Below are positions 42,109 to 51,391 of a stretch of 64,000 bases of DNA, piece after piece (the stretch's first letter is position 1; each line of letters begins with the position of its first letter). The notes beneath the pieces are model-generated. The model did no database searches. It was not told the DNA's origin and saw nothing but the letters and a program-made list of their open reading frames with translations. A program made the position numbers and the translations under genes. The stretch is from Svornostia abyssi (GTDB taxonomy: Bacteria > Actinomycetota > Thermoleophilia > Solirubrobacterales > Solirubrobacteraceae). The stretch is taken from positions 3,782,001 through 3,846,000 of the forward strand of contig CP088295.1 of NCBI GenBank assembly GCA_024666565.1, in the 5' to 3' direction.

Positions 42109-43512
42109 GTGAGCGCCGGGCTCTCACATATGCTGGCCCGCGCTTTGGCTCCGACCGGCAGTTCTCCGCGCCCCCGGGTGCTCGTCGTGGCCAGTGAGCC
42201 GCTCGCAGCCCGCATGGCCGGGCCGGCGATTCGTGCCCTGGAACTCGCCCGCGCGCTGTCCGCGGTCGCGCACGTCACCATCGCGGGGCCGGCTGGCAGC
42301 GAGCCCGTCGAGGGCGTCCGGCTGGAGATCATCGAGCCGACCGAGCACCGTCGCGCCCTTGCGCTGGCCCGCGCGCACGATGTCGTGGTCGTCCAGCACG
42401 CCCCGCCGCAGCTGCTGCTCGCCCTGGCGCGAGAGGACGTCCGCATCGTCTGCGACCTCTACACCCCGATCCTGCTGGAAGCGCTCGAGGCAGGCCGGGA
42501 GCGCGGCCCGCGCGCCCGCCGGATGATCCAGCGGCTCGCGACGCGCCAGACCGTCGCCGCCCTCGCCGTCGCCGATCTCGTCCTCTGCGCGAGCGACCGC
42601 CAGCGCGACCTGTGGCTCGGAGCGATGGCCGGACGGGAGCTGCTCGATCTCCGCGACTACGACGCCGACCCGTCGCTGCGCGGGCTCGTCGCCGTCGTGC
42701 CGTTCGGCATGGCCTCCGAGCCGCCGGCGCCTGCGCCCGCGCCGGTGATGAAGGGCGTCATGCCGGGGATCGGGGCAGACGACCGGATCCTGCTGTGGGG
42801 CGGCGGCATCTGGGACTGGCTCGACGCGCTCACGCCCATCCGCGCCGTCGAGCGCCTGCGTGAGACACGCGACGACATCCACCTCGTGATCCTGGGTGGC
42901 AAACGCCCCGCCGTGCGCGACGAGGAGCGCATGCTCGCCCACGACGAGGCCGTGGCGTTCGCCGCCGAGCGCGGGCTGCTCGGGCGCTGCGTGCACGTGC
43001 ACGACGGCTGGGTGCCCTACGACGAGCGCGGCGGCTGGCTGCTCGAGGCCGACGTCGGCGTGACCGCGCACCGCGACCACGCCGAAACCCGCTTCGCGTT
43101 CCGCACCCGGGTCCTCGACTACCTGTGGGCCGGGCTGCCCGTCGTCGGGACCGCCGGCGACACGCTCATCGACCTGGCCGGCGAGGGCGGCGTCCCGGTG
43201 AGCGATGACGGGGCGTTCGCCGACGCGATTGCGCGGGTCGTCGACCCCGGCCCCGGACGTGACGCGGCGCGCGCCCGCGCCGCGCAGCTCCAGGCCGAGA
43301 TGACCTGGGAGCGGTGCGCCGCCCCGCTGCTTGCCTTCGTGACCGAGACGCCGCCGCGGCCGGCGCGCCACCGTGACCTCGGCGCGGTCGCGCGTGCGAC
43401 GCTGGCGCAGTACCCGGGGACGCTCGCCCGGACCGTGCGCGACGAGGGGGCCGCCACGGCCGTGCGACGGGTCGGGCGCAACGCCGCCCGCCTCATGGGG
43501 AGGGGCCAGTGA
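42109..43512 (+). CDS. Family 4 glycosyltransferase (GT-B)
   Basis: 467 residues from GTG 42109, chosen because GGAGAGG stands 8 bases before it; ATG 42130 is the alternative. N-terminal Rossmann half RVLVVASEPLAARMAGPAIRA with GxAxR-like loop; C-terminal half with LLWGGGIWDWLDALTPI, HDGWVPYDERGGWLLEADVGV and LDYLWAGLPVVGT, the donor-binding region of GT4 enzymes. Cytoplasmic, donor probably an NDP-sugar. Coupled to the following GT-C gene by GTGA. Confidence 0.85.
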   Translation: MSAGLSHMLARALAPTGSSPRPRVLVVASEPLAARMAGPAIRALELARALSAVAHVTIAGPAGSEPVEGVRLEIIEPTEHRRALALARAHDVVVVQHAPPQLLLALAREDVRIVCDLYTPILLEALEAGRERGPRARRMIQRLATRQTVAALAVADLVLCASDRQRDLWLGAMAGRELLDLRDYDADPSLRGLVAVVPFGMASEPPAPAPAPVMKGVMPGIGADDRILLWGGGIWDWLDALTPIRAVERLRETRDDIHLVILGGKRPAVRDEERMLAHDEAVAFAAERGLLGRCVHVHDGWVPYDERGGWLLEADVGVTAHRDHAETRFAFRTRVLDYLWAGLPVVGTAGDTLIDLAGEGGVPVSDDGAFADAIARVVDPGPGRDAARARAAQLQAEMTWERCAAPLLAFVTETPPRPARHRDLGAVARATLAQYPGTLARTVRDEGAATAVRRVGRNAARLMGRGQ

Positions 43513-45116
43513 GGCGCCGGGCGGGCCTCGACCGCGTCGAGTGGCTGCTGTTCGCCGCGCTCGCGCTGCTCTCCGTGGCGGTCCTGCTGCCGCTGCTGAC
43601 GAAGACCGACCGCACGATCACCGGCGCGGACGGGCTGCTCGCGGCCGACCAGCTGCAGTACCTGACGTGGATCCGCGAGGCGTCCAACCACGTCCTGATC
43701 GGCAACCTGTTCGACCTCGCACCCGGCGACCGCACGTTCTTCCACCCGCTCTTCGCGGTCTCCGGCGCACTCGTCGCGCTCGGAGTGTCGCTGCCCATCG
43801 CGTACCTGGTCGTCTGGAAGCCCGTCGCGGTCGGGACGCTGTTCTTCGGCGTCCAGCGCTACGCGCGGCGGTTCTTCGGCGAATCCGCCGGCGCGCGCCA
43901 CACCGTCATCGTCCTCGCGCTGTTCGGGGTCATGCCCGCGAGCTGGATCGTCGCGTGGTCGAACTGGGGCGGCCAGCCGCGCCAGTACTCGTTCGACTTC
44001 ATCAGCGGCGAGATGTTCTCCGGCGGGTGGCTGTGGGGGTACCTGCCGACGGCGATCGCGGTCGGGCTCCTTCCCCTCGTCCTCCTGGGCGTGGAGCGCT
44101 GGCGCGAGGACACGACCCGCGCGGTGCCGTGGCTCACCGTGGTCGGTGCGCTGTTCGTCTGCTGGCTGCAGCCCTGGCAGGGCGCCGAGCTGGGGCTCAT
44201 CCTCGTCGCGGTCGAGGCGTGGCGCTGGCGGCGCCACGGCGAACGGCCACGAGCCGGGCTGCTCGTGATCTTCGCCGCGATCGCGCTGCCGGCCTTCTAC
44301 TACTTCGCCCTGTCCAAGCTCGACCCGGCGTGGGAGCTGGCCGGTGAGGCGAACGCGCGCGGCGCGATGGAGGCGTGGCGCTGGCCGTGGTGGGCGATGG
44401 TCCTCACCGTCCTGCCGCTCGCCGCGCCCGCCGTGCTCGCGCTGCGACTCCCCGCGCCGACCTGGCAGGACCAAGCCGTGCGCGTGTGGCCGTTCGCGAT
44501 CCTCGCGGTCTTCCTGCTGCCGCTCGGCACGTTCCCCTACCACGCGTTCCAGGGCCTGGCGATCCCGCTCGCGGTCCTGGCGGTGCAGGGGACGCTGACG
44601 GTCTGGCGGGCGCCGAAGCCGGCGATCGTCGTCGCGATCCTCATCGTGATGACGCTGCCCGGGATCGCGCACAAGCTCGACGTCGCGCGCAACAGCGTGC
44701 AGTCCGCGGGCGACCCGTACTGGATGTTCCCCGGCGAGCAGGCCGCCATGGATGCGCTGGCCTCCGACCCGCGCCCGGGTGGCGTGCTCGGCGCCTCGTA
44801 CGCGGGCTACATGCTGCCCGCGTACACGGGGCGCGAGACGTACGTCGGCGCGCTGTCCTGGTCCCCGGACTGGGAGGAGCGCCAGCGGCCGGCCAACGCG
44901 CTGATCGAAGGCCGGCTCACCGGGCAGGAGGCCCGCGACTTCGTGACGTCGACCAACGCGCGGTACGTGTTCGTCGACTGCCGCCCGGGGCTCGCCGACC
45001 TCAGCGCGACGCTCGGGCCGCTGCTGCAGGACATCCGGCGCTACGGCTGCGCGACGGTGTACGAGCTGCGGTTCCGCCCCGAGATGGCGGCCGCCGCAGG
45101 CGCACCCGACCAGTAG
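43509..45116 (+). CDS. GT-C-like multi-pass membrane glycosyltransferase
   Basis: 535 residues from GTG 43509. About 11 helices; after helix 1 comes TGADGLLAADQLQYLTWIREA, then FDFISGEMFSGGWLWGYLPTA, LQPWQG, YHAFQGLAIPLAVLAVQG and a soluble C-terminal domain with PAYTGRETYVGALSW and YVFVDC. The layout fits GT-C enzymes using polyprenyl-linked donors, although no DxD-type motif is certain. It is a paralogue of 36048-37626 and shows what that gene should look like intact. Confidence 0.75.
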   Translation: MRRRAGLDRVEWLLFAALALLSVAVLLPLLTKTDRTITGADGLLAADQLQYLTWIREASNHVLIGNLFDLAPGDRTFFHPLFAVSGALVALGVSLPIAYLVVWKPVAVGTLFFGVQRYARRFFGESAGARHTVIVLALFGVMPASWIVAWSNWGGQPRQYSFDFISGEMFSGGWLWGYLPTAIAVGLLPLVLLGVERWREDTTRAVPWLTVVGALFVCWLQPWQGAELGLILVAVEAWRWRRHGERPRAGLLVIFAAIALPAFYYFALSKLDPAWELAGEANARGAMEAWRWPWWAMVLTVLPLAAPAVLALRLPAPTWQDQAVRVWPFAILAVFLLPLGTFPYHAFQGLAIPLAVLAVQGTLTVWRAPKPAIVVAILIVMTLPGIAHKLDVARNSVQSAGDPYWMFPGEQAAMDALASDPRPGGVLGASYAGYMLPAYTGRETYVGALSWSPDWEERQRPANALIEGRLTGQEARDFVTSTNARYVFVDCRPGLADLSATLGPLLQDIRRYGCATVYELRFRPEMAAAAGAPDQ

Positions 45117-45183
45117 CCGTCAGCGCTTCTTCTTCGCGGCCCGGACCGTGGCCGTCGCGGGCTTCGCGTCGCGGCCGGCGTGG

Positions 45184-46047
45184 TCAGCCGCAGCGCAGCG
45201 GCTGGGCCGGAATGCGCGTGAGACCGATGTCCGAAACGAACGGCAGCGCACCCGCGGCGCACGCACGCGCGACCGCGCGCCTGGCGACCGCGGTGCCGTC
45301 CGCGCCGGTGTAGTCCGTCGCGGTGACGAGCAGGCCGCGGCGGCGCATGATCCGCAGCTCGGCCTGGGCCTCGCGGGACGCGCCCGCCGGCACGCTGCGG
45401 TAGCCCATCCCGTCCCAGGTCGCGGTGACGTCCTCACGGTTCCACGCGTCCAGCTGGCCGACGATCGGCGTGATGGCACCGGCCCCGTTCTGCGCCATGA
45501 CCGCCCGGCCCGGCTGCGCGTGGGTGAGCGCGGACAGCCGCCGCACGAGCGAGAACATCCCGGCGCGCTGGCGCCGATGCGTCTCGATCATGTCGACGTT
45601 GTCGAGGAACAGCCCGTCGAAGCCCTTGCCCAGGATGGCCGGTGCGACCTCCTTGACGATGAGGTCACGGAACCCCGCCTTCGACGTGTCGGCGTACCGC
45701 TCGCCGGTCCATCCCGCGACCGGTTCCATCCGGTACGGGATCGCCTTCGGCGCCCAGGGGCGCCAGCGCTCGATGCTGCCGATCGAGAGGTAGGCGAGGA
45801 CCTTCGACCCGCCGGCGCGCAGCTGCGCGACCTGCTCAGCCGTCGCTTCCTCCCCGTCGACGACGATGAGGTCGTAGGCGGCGTAGCGCGTCGCCATGTC
45901 CCCGCGCAACGTGCCGTTTCCGAGCGCGAGGGCGAAGCTCTGGACGTCCGCGAGCGGCTGTGGCGCCGCGGGCGCGACTGCCGCGGGAGCCAGCGCGAGC
46001 ACGGCGCCGAACACCACCATCACCGCGCCTGCCGCCCATCGACCCAT
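45184..46047 (-). CDS. Secreted glycoside hydrolase, GH114/TM1410-like
   Basis: 287 residues from ATG 46047; signal peptide 1-28. The barrel has YDLIVVDGEEAT, KVLAYLSIGSIERWRPW, GFDGLFLDNVDMIE and AVMAQNGAG, as in endo-alpha-1,4-polygalactosaminidase-like enzymes, with Asp residues after the strands as likely catalysts. It would cut an exported galactosamine-type polysaccharide. It lies 9 bases after the RfbH-type gene. Beyond its stop, the next frame continues with an uninterrupted basic tail (to 45120) ending RAAKKKR. Confidence 0.75.
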   Translation of the reverse strand: MGRWAAGAVMVVFGAVLALAPAAVAPAAPQPLADVQSFALALGNGTLRGDMATRYAAYDLIVVDGEEATAEQVAQLRAGGSKVLAYLSIGSIERWRPWAPKAIPYRMEPVAGWTGERYADTSKAGFRDLIVKEVAPAILGKGFDGLFLDNVDMIETHRRQRAGMFSLVRRLSALTHAQPGRAVMAQNGAGAITPIVGQLDAWNREDVTATWDGMGYRSVPAGASREAQAELRIMRRRGLLVTATDYTGADGTAVARRAVARACAAGALPFVSDIGLTRIPAQPLRCG

Positions 46048-46056
46048 ATGTCGAGG

Positions 46057-47391
46057 CTAACCCAGCCACGCCCCGATCGACTCGGCGATCCAGTCGAGCA
46101 TCGGGTCGGTGAGCCCCGGCGCGACGCCCACCCACACCGACGCCTCCGTGATGCGGTCGGCGTTCGGGAGCGGACCAGCGATCCGGTGGTCGGCGCCGAG
46201 CAGCGCGGGCTGGCGCGTCATGTTGCCCGCCAGGACGAGGCGCGAGTCGATCTTGCGCTCGAGCAGGAACCGCTGGAGGTCGCGGCGCTCGGCCGCCCCG
46301 CCGTCGCGCAACGTCAGCGGATAGCCGAACCAGGACGGGTCGGCGCCCGAGAGCACGCGCGGGAGGACCAGCCGGTCCTCCAGCGGCCGCAGCGCCGCGT
46401 CGAGCCTCGCGAAGTTCGCCCGGCGGGCGGCGCCGAAGGCCGGGAGCTTCTCGAGCTGGGTCGTGCCGAGCGCCGCCTGCAGGTCGGTCATCTTGAAGTT
46501 GAAGCCGAGCTGACTGAAGACGTACTTGTGGTCGTAGCCCTCGGGCAGCTCGCCGTAGCGCCCCTCGAACCGCCGGCCGCACAGGTCGTTGACGCCGGGT
46601 GGGCACCAGCAGTCGCGGCCCCAGTTGCGCAGCGACTCCAGCGCACGAACCCACGTCGGGTCGTCCGCGCCGACGGCGCCGCCCTCCCCCGTCGTCATGT
46701 GGTGGGCGGGGTAGAACGAGTACGTCGAGGCGACTCCGAAGGTGCCGACCGGAGCGCCGGCGATCTCGGAGCCCAGCGCGTCGCAGCAATCCTCGATGAG
46801 CACGAGATCGTGCGCGGCGGCGAGCGCCGCCCACGCGGGCGCGTCGAACGGGTTGCCGAGGCAGTGCGCGGCGACGATCGCCCGCGTGCGCGGCCCGATC
46901 GCGGCTTCGACCGCGTCGGTGGTCGGGTTCAGCGTGTCCAGCTCCACGTCGACGTACACCGGGCGCAGGCCCGTCTGGTAGAGCGGCGTCACAGTGGTGG
47001 CGAAGCCGACCGCGGGCGTGATGACCTCGTCGCCTGCCTGCAGCGGCGCGTCGAGCAGCGGCGAGCGCAGCCCGCTGATCGCCAGGAGGTTGGCCTGCGA
47101 GCCCGAGCCGACGAGCAGCGCGGCGGCCCGCCCGGTCGCGGCCCGCAGCCCGGTGACGAACGCCTCGGCGAACCGCCCTTCGGTGAGCCAGCCGTCGAGC
47201 GACGCGTCGACCAGGGCGCGCAGGTCGGCGGCGTCGAGCACGCGCCCCGCGACGGGCACCGGGTCGATCCCGGGGCGGAACGCGGGCGCGGTGCGCGCGC
47301 CGTCCGCGTACCGTCCGACCGCCGCCTGGACCTCGGCCCGCAGCCCGTCGAGGTCGGCGCCGTCGAGGTGGAGCGCATCAATCGGACCCAT
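46057..47391 (-). CDS. rfbH: RfbH-type CDP-4-keto-6-deoxyglucose-3-dehydrase (PLP, 2Fe-2S)
   Basis: 444 residues from ATG 47391. Aminotransferase fold with VGSGSQANLLAISGL and EVITPAVGFATTVTPL. The PLP lysine is replaced by His230 in YPAHHMTTGEGG, and the cluster cysteines are in DCCDALGS and the C-x1-C-x7-C of CWCPPGVNDLC: both are diagnostic of the E1 dehydrase for 3,6-dideoxyhexoses. The E3 reductase and sugar nucleotide genes are not in this window. It indicates a dideoxy or 3-deoxy sugar in the glycan. Divergent start overlaps or nearly overlaps the next plus-strand gene. Confidence 0.9.
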   Translation of the reverse strand: MGPIDALHLDGADLDGLRAEVQAAVGRYADGARTAPAFRPGIDPVPVAGRVLDAADLRALVDASLDGWLTEGRFAEAFVTGLRAATGRAAALLVGSGSQANLLAISGLRSPLLDAPLQAGDEVITPAVGFATTVTPLYQTGLRPVYVDVELDTLNPTTDAVEAAIGPRTRAIVAAHCLGNPFDAPAWAALAAAHDLVLIEDCCDALGSEIAGAPVGTFGVASTYSFYPAHHMTTGEGGAVGADDPTWVRALESLRNWGRDCWCPPGVNDLCGRRFEGRYGELPEGYDHKYVFSQLGFNFKMTDLQAALGTTQLEKLPAFGAARRANFARLDAALRPLEDRLVLPRVLSGADPSWFGYPLTLRDGGAAERRDLQRFLLERKIDSRLVLAGNMTRQPALLGADHRIAGPLPNADRITEASVWVGVAPGLTDPMLDWIAESIGAWLG

Positions 47392-47413
47392 GCGGTGGGT
47401 ACGGTACCCGGCC

Positions 47414-48970
47414 GTGTCCCGGACGACCGGCCTGCGGCTTGCTCTCCTCTTCGCCGCCGGCGTCGTGATCTCCGGCGTCGGTGTCCGACACGGCATCCAG
47501 CCCAACGACGAGGGGCTGATGCTGCAGGCCGCACGGAGGATCGCCGACGGGCAGGTGCCGTACCGCGACTTCTGGTGGTTCTACCCGCCCGGCCAGGCGT
47601 ATCTGCTCGCCGGGCTGCAGGAGGTCTTCGGCCCGTCGCTCGTCCCCTGGCGCGTGCTGCGCGTCCTGTGCGACGCCGGGGTCGGCGTCCTGGCGTACCT
47701 CCTTGCGCTCCGGGCCGCGTCGCCGCGGCTCGCGCTCGGCGCCTGGGCGGTCGCGATCCTGGCGATGGCGACGCCGAGCGGGCCGCACCCCTTCCCACCC
47801 ACGCTCGTGCTGTGCCTGGGCGCGCTGCTGCTCGTGACGCGGCATCCCGTCTGGGCAGGGGCACTGTGCGGTGCCGCCGCGGCGTGGCGGCTGGAGTTCG
47901 GCGCCGGGCTCGGTCTCGCCGTCGTGCTTGGGCTCGCGCTCGCGCCCGGCGGAGACGGCGCGCGCCCGCGCGGCCGGGAGCTCATCCGGTTCGTCGTCGC
48001 GGCGGTGGGCGCCGGCGTGGTCCTGTACGCCCCGGTCGTCATCGCCGCAGGACTGCGGCCGTCGTGGGATCTGCTCATCCACTACCCGCTCTTCGAGTTC
48101 GCCGACTACCAGCGGCTGCCCTTCCCGCTCACCTACGACGGCCCGCTGAACGTCGACTCGCCGGGCGGATTCGTCAGCGACACGCTCGAGAACCTCCTGC
48201 TCTTCTACGTGCCGCTCGTGCTCGTCATCGGGCTCGCGGCGTCGCTCGTCGCACTCGCGCTGCGCTGGCGGCGCCTGGACGCCGTCGAGATCGCGACGGC
48301 GGTCTTCGCGATCGTGATGCTGCAGTACCTCCTGGCCCGCACGGACGAGTTCCACACCGCGCCGCTCGCCGTGATGGTCGCGATCCTCGGGGCGTGGGCG
48401 ATCTCCCGCCGCGCCGACCTTCTCCGGGCGCGGGCGGCGGTGCCGATCGCGGCGACCTGCGCGCTCGCGCTCGCGTACGTCGCGATCGTGGGCGCCGACC
48501 GCCGTGTGCGCGCGCTGACCGCACCCACGACGGCGATCGCCTCGCCCGTCGCCGACGGCGTGCGCGCCGGCCGCGCCCACGACGACGGGCTCAACGACAC
48601 GCTCCGGTTCCTGCGGTCCCGCACCCGTCCCGGCGAACCGATCTACGTGGCGACGAGGCGATCCGACCTCGTCACCGCAGGCCACCCGCTGCTCTACGTC
48701 CTGGCCGACCGCCCGAACCCGACGGCCTACGACATCCAGGCACCCGGCGTCGTGACGAGCGCACCGGTCCAGCGCGAGATCGTCGAGGACCTGCGGCGCG
48801 CGAACGTCCGGTACGTCGTCCGGTACACCGACCCGGTCACCGCCGCGCCCGAGCCCAACCGCGCGGGCGAGTCCACCGGCGTGCGGATCCTCGACGACGA
48901 ATTGGCGCGCGCCTACGCGCCCGTCCGGCGCTACGGGCCGTTCGTCATCTACGAGCGGCTACGCCCGTGA
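47414..48970 (+). CDS. GT-C/PMT-like membrane glycosyltransferase
   Basis: 518 residues from GTG 47414; an in-frame ATG at 47390 would add eight codons but lies across the divergent rfbH start. About 10-11 helices; after helix 1 PNDEGLMLQAARRIADGQVPYRDFWWFYPPG is the acidic loop typical of the family 39-like GT-C enzymes (catalytic Asp/Glu region NDE). C-terminal soluble part with EPIYVATRRSDL and a YVVRYTD strand. It likely adds sugars on the outer face from lipid donors. The 3' end overlaps the convergent GT4 by 12 bases. Confidence 0.72.
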   Translation: MSRTTGLRLALLFAAGVVISGVGVRHGIQPNDEGLMLQAARRIADGQVPYRDFWWFYPPGQAYLLAGLQEVFGPSLVPWRVLRVLCDAGVGVLAYLLALRAASPRLALGAWAVAILAMATPSGPHPFPPTLVLCLGALLLVTRHPVWAGALCGAAAAWRLEFGAGLGLAVVLGLALAPGGDGARPRGRELIRFVVAAVGAGVVLYAPVVIAAGLRPSWDLLIHYPLFEFADYQRLPFPLTYDGPLNVDSPGGFVSDTLENLLLFYVPLVLVIGLAASLVALALRWRRLDAVEIATAVFAIVMLQYLLARTDEFHTAPLAVMVAILGAWAISRRADLLRARAAVPIAATCALALAYVAIVGADRRVRALTAPTTAIASPVADGVRAGRAHDDGLNDTLRFLRSRTRPGEPIYVATRRSDLVTAGHPLLYVLADRPNPTAYDIQAPGVVTSAPVQREIVEDLRRANVRYVVRYTDPVTAAPEPNRAGESTGVRILDDELARAYAPVRRYGPFVIYERLRP

Positions 48971-50155
48971 GCGCCCTCGGGGGATGACCCGCCGGGGGGC
49001 GCGCAGGCGCTCGGACCGGGCCGCGCGCGCCGCGGGCTCCTCCTGCGCGAGTGCGACCTCACGCCGCAGCCCCGCCTCGAAGCGCGTGCGATCGAACCGC
49101 ATGGCGCTCTCCCGGCACGCCGCCGGGTCGATCGCCGTCGTGTCGAACTCGCGGATCACCCGGGCGAGCTCGGCCGGGTCGGACGTCTCGTAGAACGCGC
49201 CCGTCTCCCCCTCGATCACGGTCTCGCGCAGCCCGCCGTCGCGCAGGGCGATGACCGGCCGCCCGGCGGCCTGCGCCTCGACGGCGGCGATGCCGAACTC
49301 CTCCGTCGCGGTGACGACGAGCGCCCGGGACCGCTGCAGGATCCGCGCGACCTCGGCGTCACTGACCCGGCCGACGAACGTGATGGTGGGGCCGGCCAGC
49401 TTGCGCAGGCGCTTGAGGTCCGGGCCCTTGCCGATGACCGTGAGGGGCAGCCCGAGCTGGGTGAAGGCCCGCACGGCGACGTCGATCCGCTTGTGGCGCA
49501 TGAGCTCGGACAGGACGACGTACTGGTCGCCGGCGGGCGTCGTGGGGTCGAAGCGCGAGCACTCCACCGGGGGATGCAGCACCGACGAGTCGCGGGAGAA
49601 GTACCGCGAGATGCGCCGGCTGGTCGTCTCGGAGTTCGCGATGTACCGGTCGACGCGCTGCGCGGCGATCCAGTCCCACTGGCGCCAGCGCTGGAAGACG
49701 ATCCGCAGCGCGAGCGCCTGCACGGGGTTGCGCGCCCGCAGCGTCTCGTCGCGCGCGTTCCACGCGTAGCGGAACGGGTTGTGGCAGTAACAGACGTGGA
49801 TCGCGTCCTCGTCGACCAGCACGCCGTGCGCCCACGCGCTGGAGGAGCTGAGCACGATGTCGTACCCGCGCAGGTCCATGGACTCCATCGCGTACGGGTA
49901 GAGGGGCAGCAGCGCGCGGAACGTCCGCGCCGTGGGCCGCAGCCGCTGCAGGAACGAGGTGCGGATGTCGCGATGGCTGAACCGTCCCTCGGTGCCGACC
50001 GGGTCGTACACCGCCGTGAAGACGTCGGCCTCGGGGAAGAGGTCGCACATGACCGCGAACACGCGCTCGGCGCCGCGGACGTCGAGCAGGAAGTCGTGGA
50101 TGAGCGCCACACGGGGTGCCGTGGGCTCGGATGCGGTGGGACGGTCCCCCTCCAT
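48959..50155 (-). CDS. Family 4 glycosyltransferase, WbaZ-like
   Basis: 398 residues from ATG 50155. ALIHDFLLDVRGAERVF is the acceptor-side signature of WbaZ/mannosyltransferase-like GT4 proteins, with CHNPFRYAWN and YIANSETTSRRI. The donor half has VLSELMRHKRIDVAVRAF, TVIGKGPDLKRL and EEFGIAAVEAQAAGRPVI, carrying the EX7E motif. Cytoplasmic enzyme of the glycan assembly. Confidence 0.87.
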   Translation of the reverse strand: MEGDRPTASEPTAPRVALIHDFLLDVRGAERVFAVMCDLFPEADVFTAVYDPVGTEGRFSHRDIRTSFLQRLRPTARTFRALLPLYPYAMESMDLRGYDIVLSSSSAWAHGVLVDEDAIHVCYCHNPFRYAWNARDETLRARNPVQALALRIVFQRWRQWDWIAAQRVDRYIANSETTSRRISRYFSRDSSVLHPPVECSRFDPTTPAGDQYVVLSELMRHKRIDVAVRAFTQLGLPLTVIGKGPDLKRLRKLAGPTITFVGRVSDAEVARILQRSRALVVTATEEFGIAAVEAQAAGRPVIALRDGGLRETVIEGETGAFYETSDPAELARVIREFDTTAIDPAACRESAMRFDRTRFEAGLRREVALAQEEPAARAARSERLRAPRRVIPRGRSRA

Positions 50156-50236
50156 GGAGGCGCGAGTCTATGTCGCGGGGCGGGCGGCTTGACGAGGTTT
50201 CGCAACTCGCGGGCCCCCGCCGGGTCCTCTTCTACT

Positions 50237-51391
50237 GTGACCGTCCCCGTGCCACGCCTCGTCCTCCCGCTCCTGCTCGCCCTCGGCGTGCTGATCGCGC
50301 CGGCCGCAGCGCCGGCCGCGCCCCGCCTGGCGCCGGAGGGTTTCATGGGCACGATGGCCGACGGCCCCCTCATCGAGGAGGGCGTGGACCTCAACCGCGA
50401 GGTCGGCCTGATGCGCTCCTGCGGGGTCGAGTCGCTGCGCATCGTCATCTACTGGGAGGACCTGCAGCCGTTCGCGACCACGGCCGACGTGCCGGAGGAC
50501 CGGCGCGCGAGCTTCCGCGAGGTCGAGGGCATCCCGACGGCGTTCGCCGTAACCGACCGCGTGGTCGCGGCTGCGGCCGGCGCCGGGCTGCGCGTCATGC
50601 CCGTGGTCCTGCGCGCTCCGGCCTGGGACCGCGAGGATCCGAAGAACCAGGCATCGCCCCCACGCGGCGACGCGGCGTACGCGCGGTTCCTGCGGACGCT
50701 CATCGGCCGCTACGGGCCGCAGGGGTCCCTGTGGGCCGAACGCCCGGACCTCCAGGCGCGCCCGGTCCGGTCCTGGCAGGTCTGGAACGAGCCGAACATC
50801 GACCGCTACTGGTCGTCCCCCACGCCGTTCGGCAAGCGCTACGCCCGGCTGCTGCGCGCGGCCAACCGCGCGATCAACACCGCCGACCCGGGCGCGGAGG
50901 TCGTGATGTCCGGGTTCGCCAACGACTCGTGGCGGGCCATGGCTGCCGCGTACCGCGCCGGCGTGCGCGGGCACTTCGACCGCGCGGCCGTGCACCCGTT
51001 CAGCGGGCGGCTGGCGAATGTGCTGAAGATCCTGCGCCTGAACCGCGAGGTCATGCGCCGCAACGGCGACGGGAAGATCCCGATCATCGTCAGCGAGCTG
51101 ACGTGGCCGTCGGCGAAGGGCAAGACGAAGAACACCGTCGGCTTCGAGACCACCGCGGCCGGCCAGGCGACCCGTCTGCGCGCCGCGTACCAGGCCCTGC
51201 TGAAGGTGCGCAGGACGCTCGGGCTGCAGACGGTCATGTGGTACACGTGGCTCTCCCCCGACCGGGACTCGCCGAACTCGTTCAGCTGGTCGGGCCTGCG
51301 CCGCCTCGGTCCGCTCGGCACGGACGCGCCGGTCAACAAGCCGGCGTACGGCGCGTACTGCGCGATCGCGCGGCGGGTTCAGGGCCGCTGA
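50237..51391 (+). CDS. Secreted glycoside hydrolase, clan GH-A (GH39/GH5-like)
   Basis: 384 residues from GTG 50237 (GTG 50249 is possible). Signal peptide to about residue 30 (ends APAA). TIM-barrel motifs: SLRIVIYWEDLQP, WQVWNEPNIDRYW with the acid/base Glu in NEP, and IIVSELTWPSA with the nucleophile Glu. Both catalytic Glu are present, so it should be active on an extracellular polysaccharide. The end overlaps the convergent GT4 by 13 bases. Confidence 0.8.
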   Translation: MTVPVPRLVLPLLLALGVLIAPAAAPAAPRLAPEGFMGTMADGPLIEEGVDLNREVGLMRSCGVESLRIVIYWEDLQPFATTADVPEDRRASFREVEGIPTAFAVTDRVVAAAAGAGLRVMPVVLRAPAWDREDPKNQASPPRGDAAYARFLRTLIGRYGPQGSLWAERPDLQARPVRSWQVWNEPNIDRYWSSPTPFGKRYARLLRAANRAINTADPGAEVVMSGFANDSWRAMAAAYRAGVRGHFDRAAVHPFSGRLANVLKILRLNREVMRRNGDGKIPIIVSELTWPSAKGKTKNTVGFETTAAGQATRLRAAYQALLKVRRTLGLQTVMWYTWLSPDRDSPNSFSWSGLRRLGPLGTDAPVNKPAYGAYCAIARRVQGR

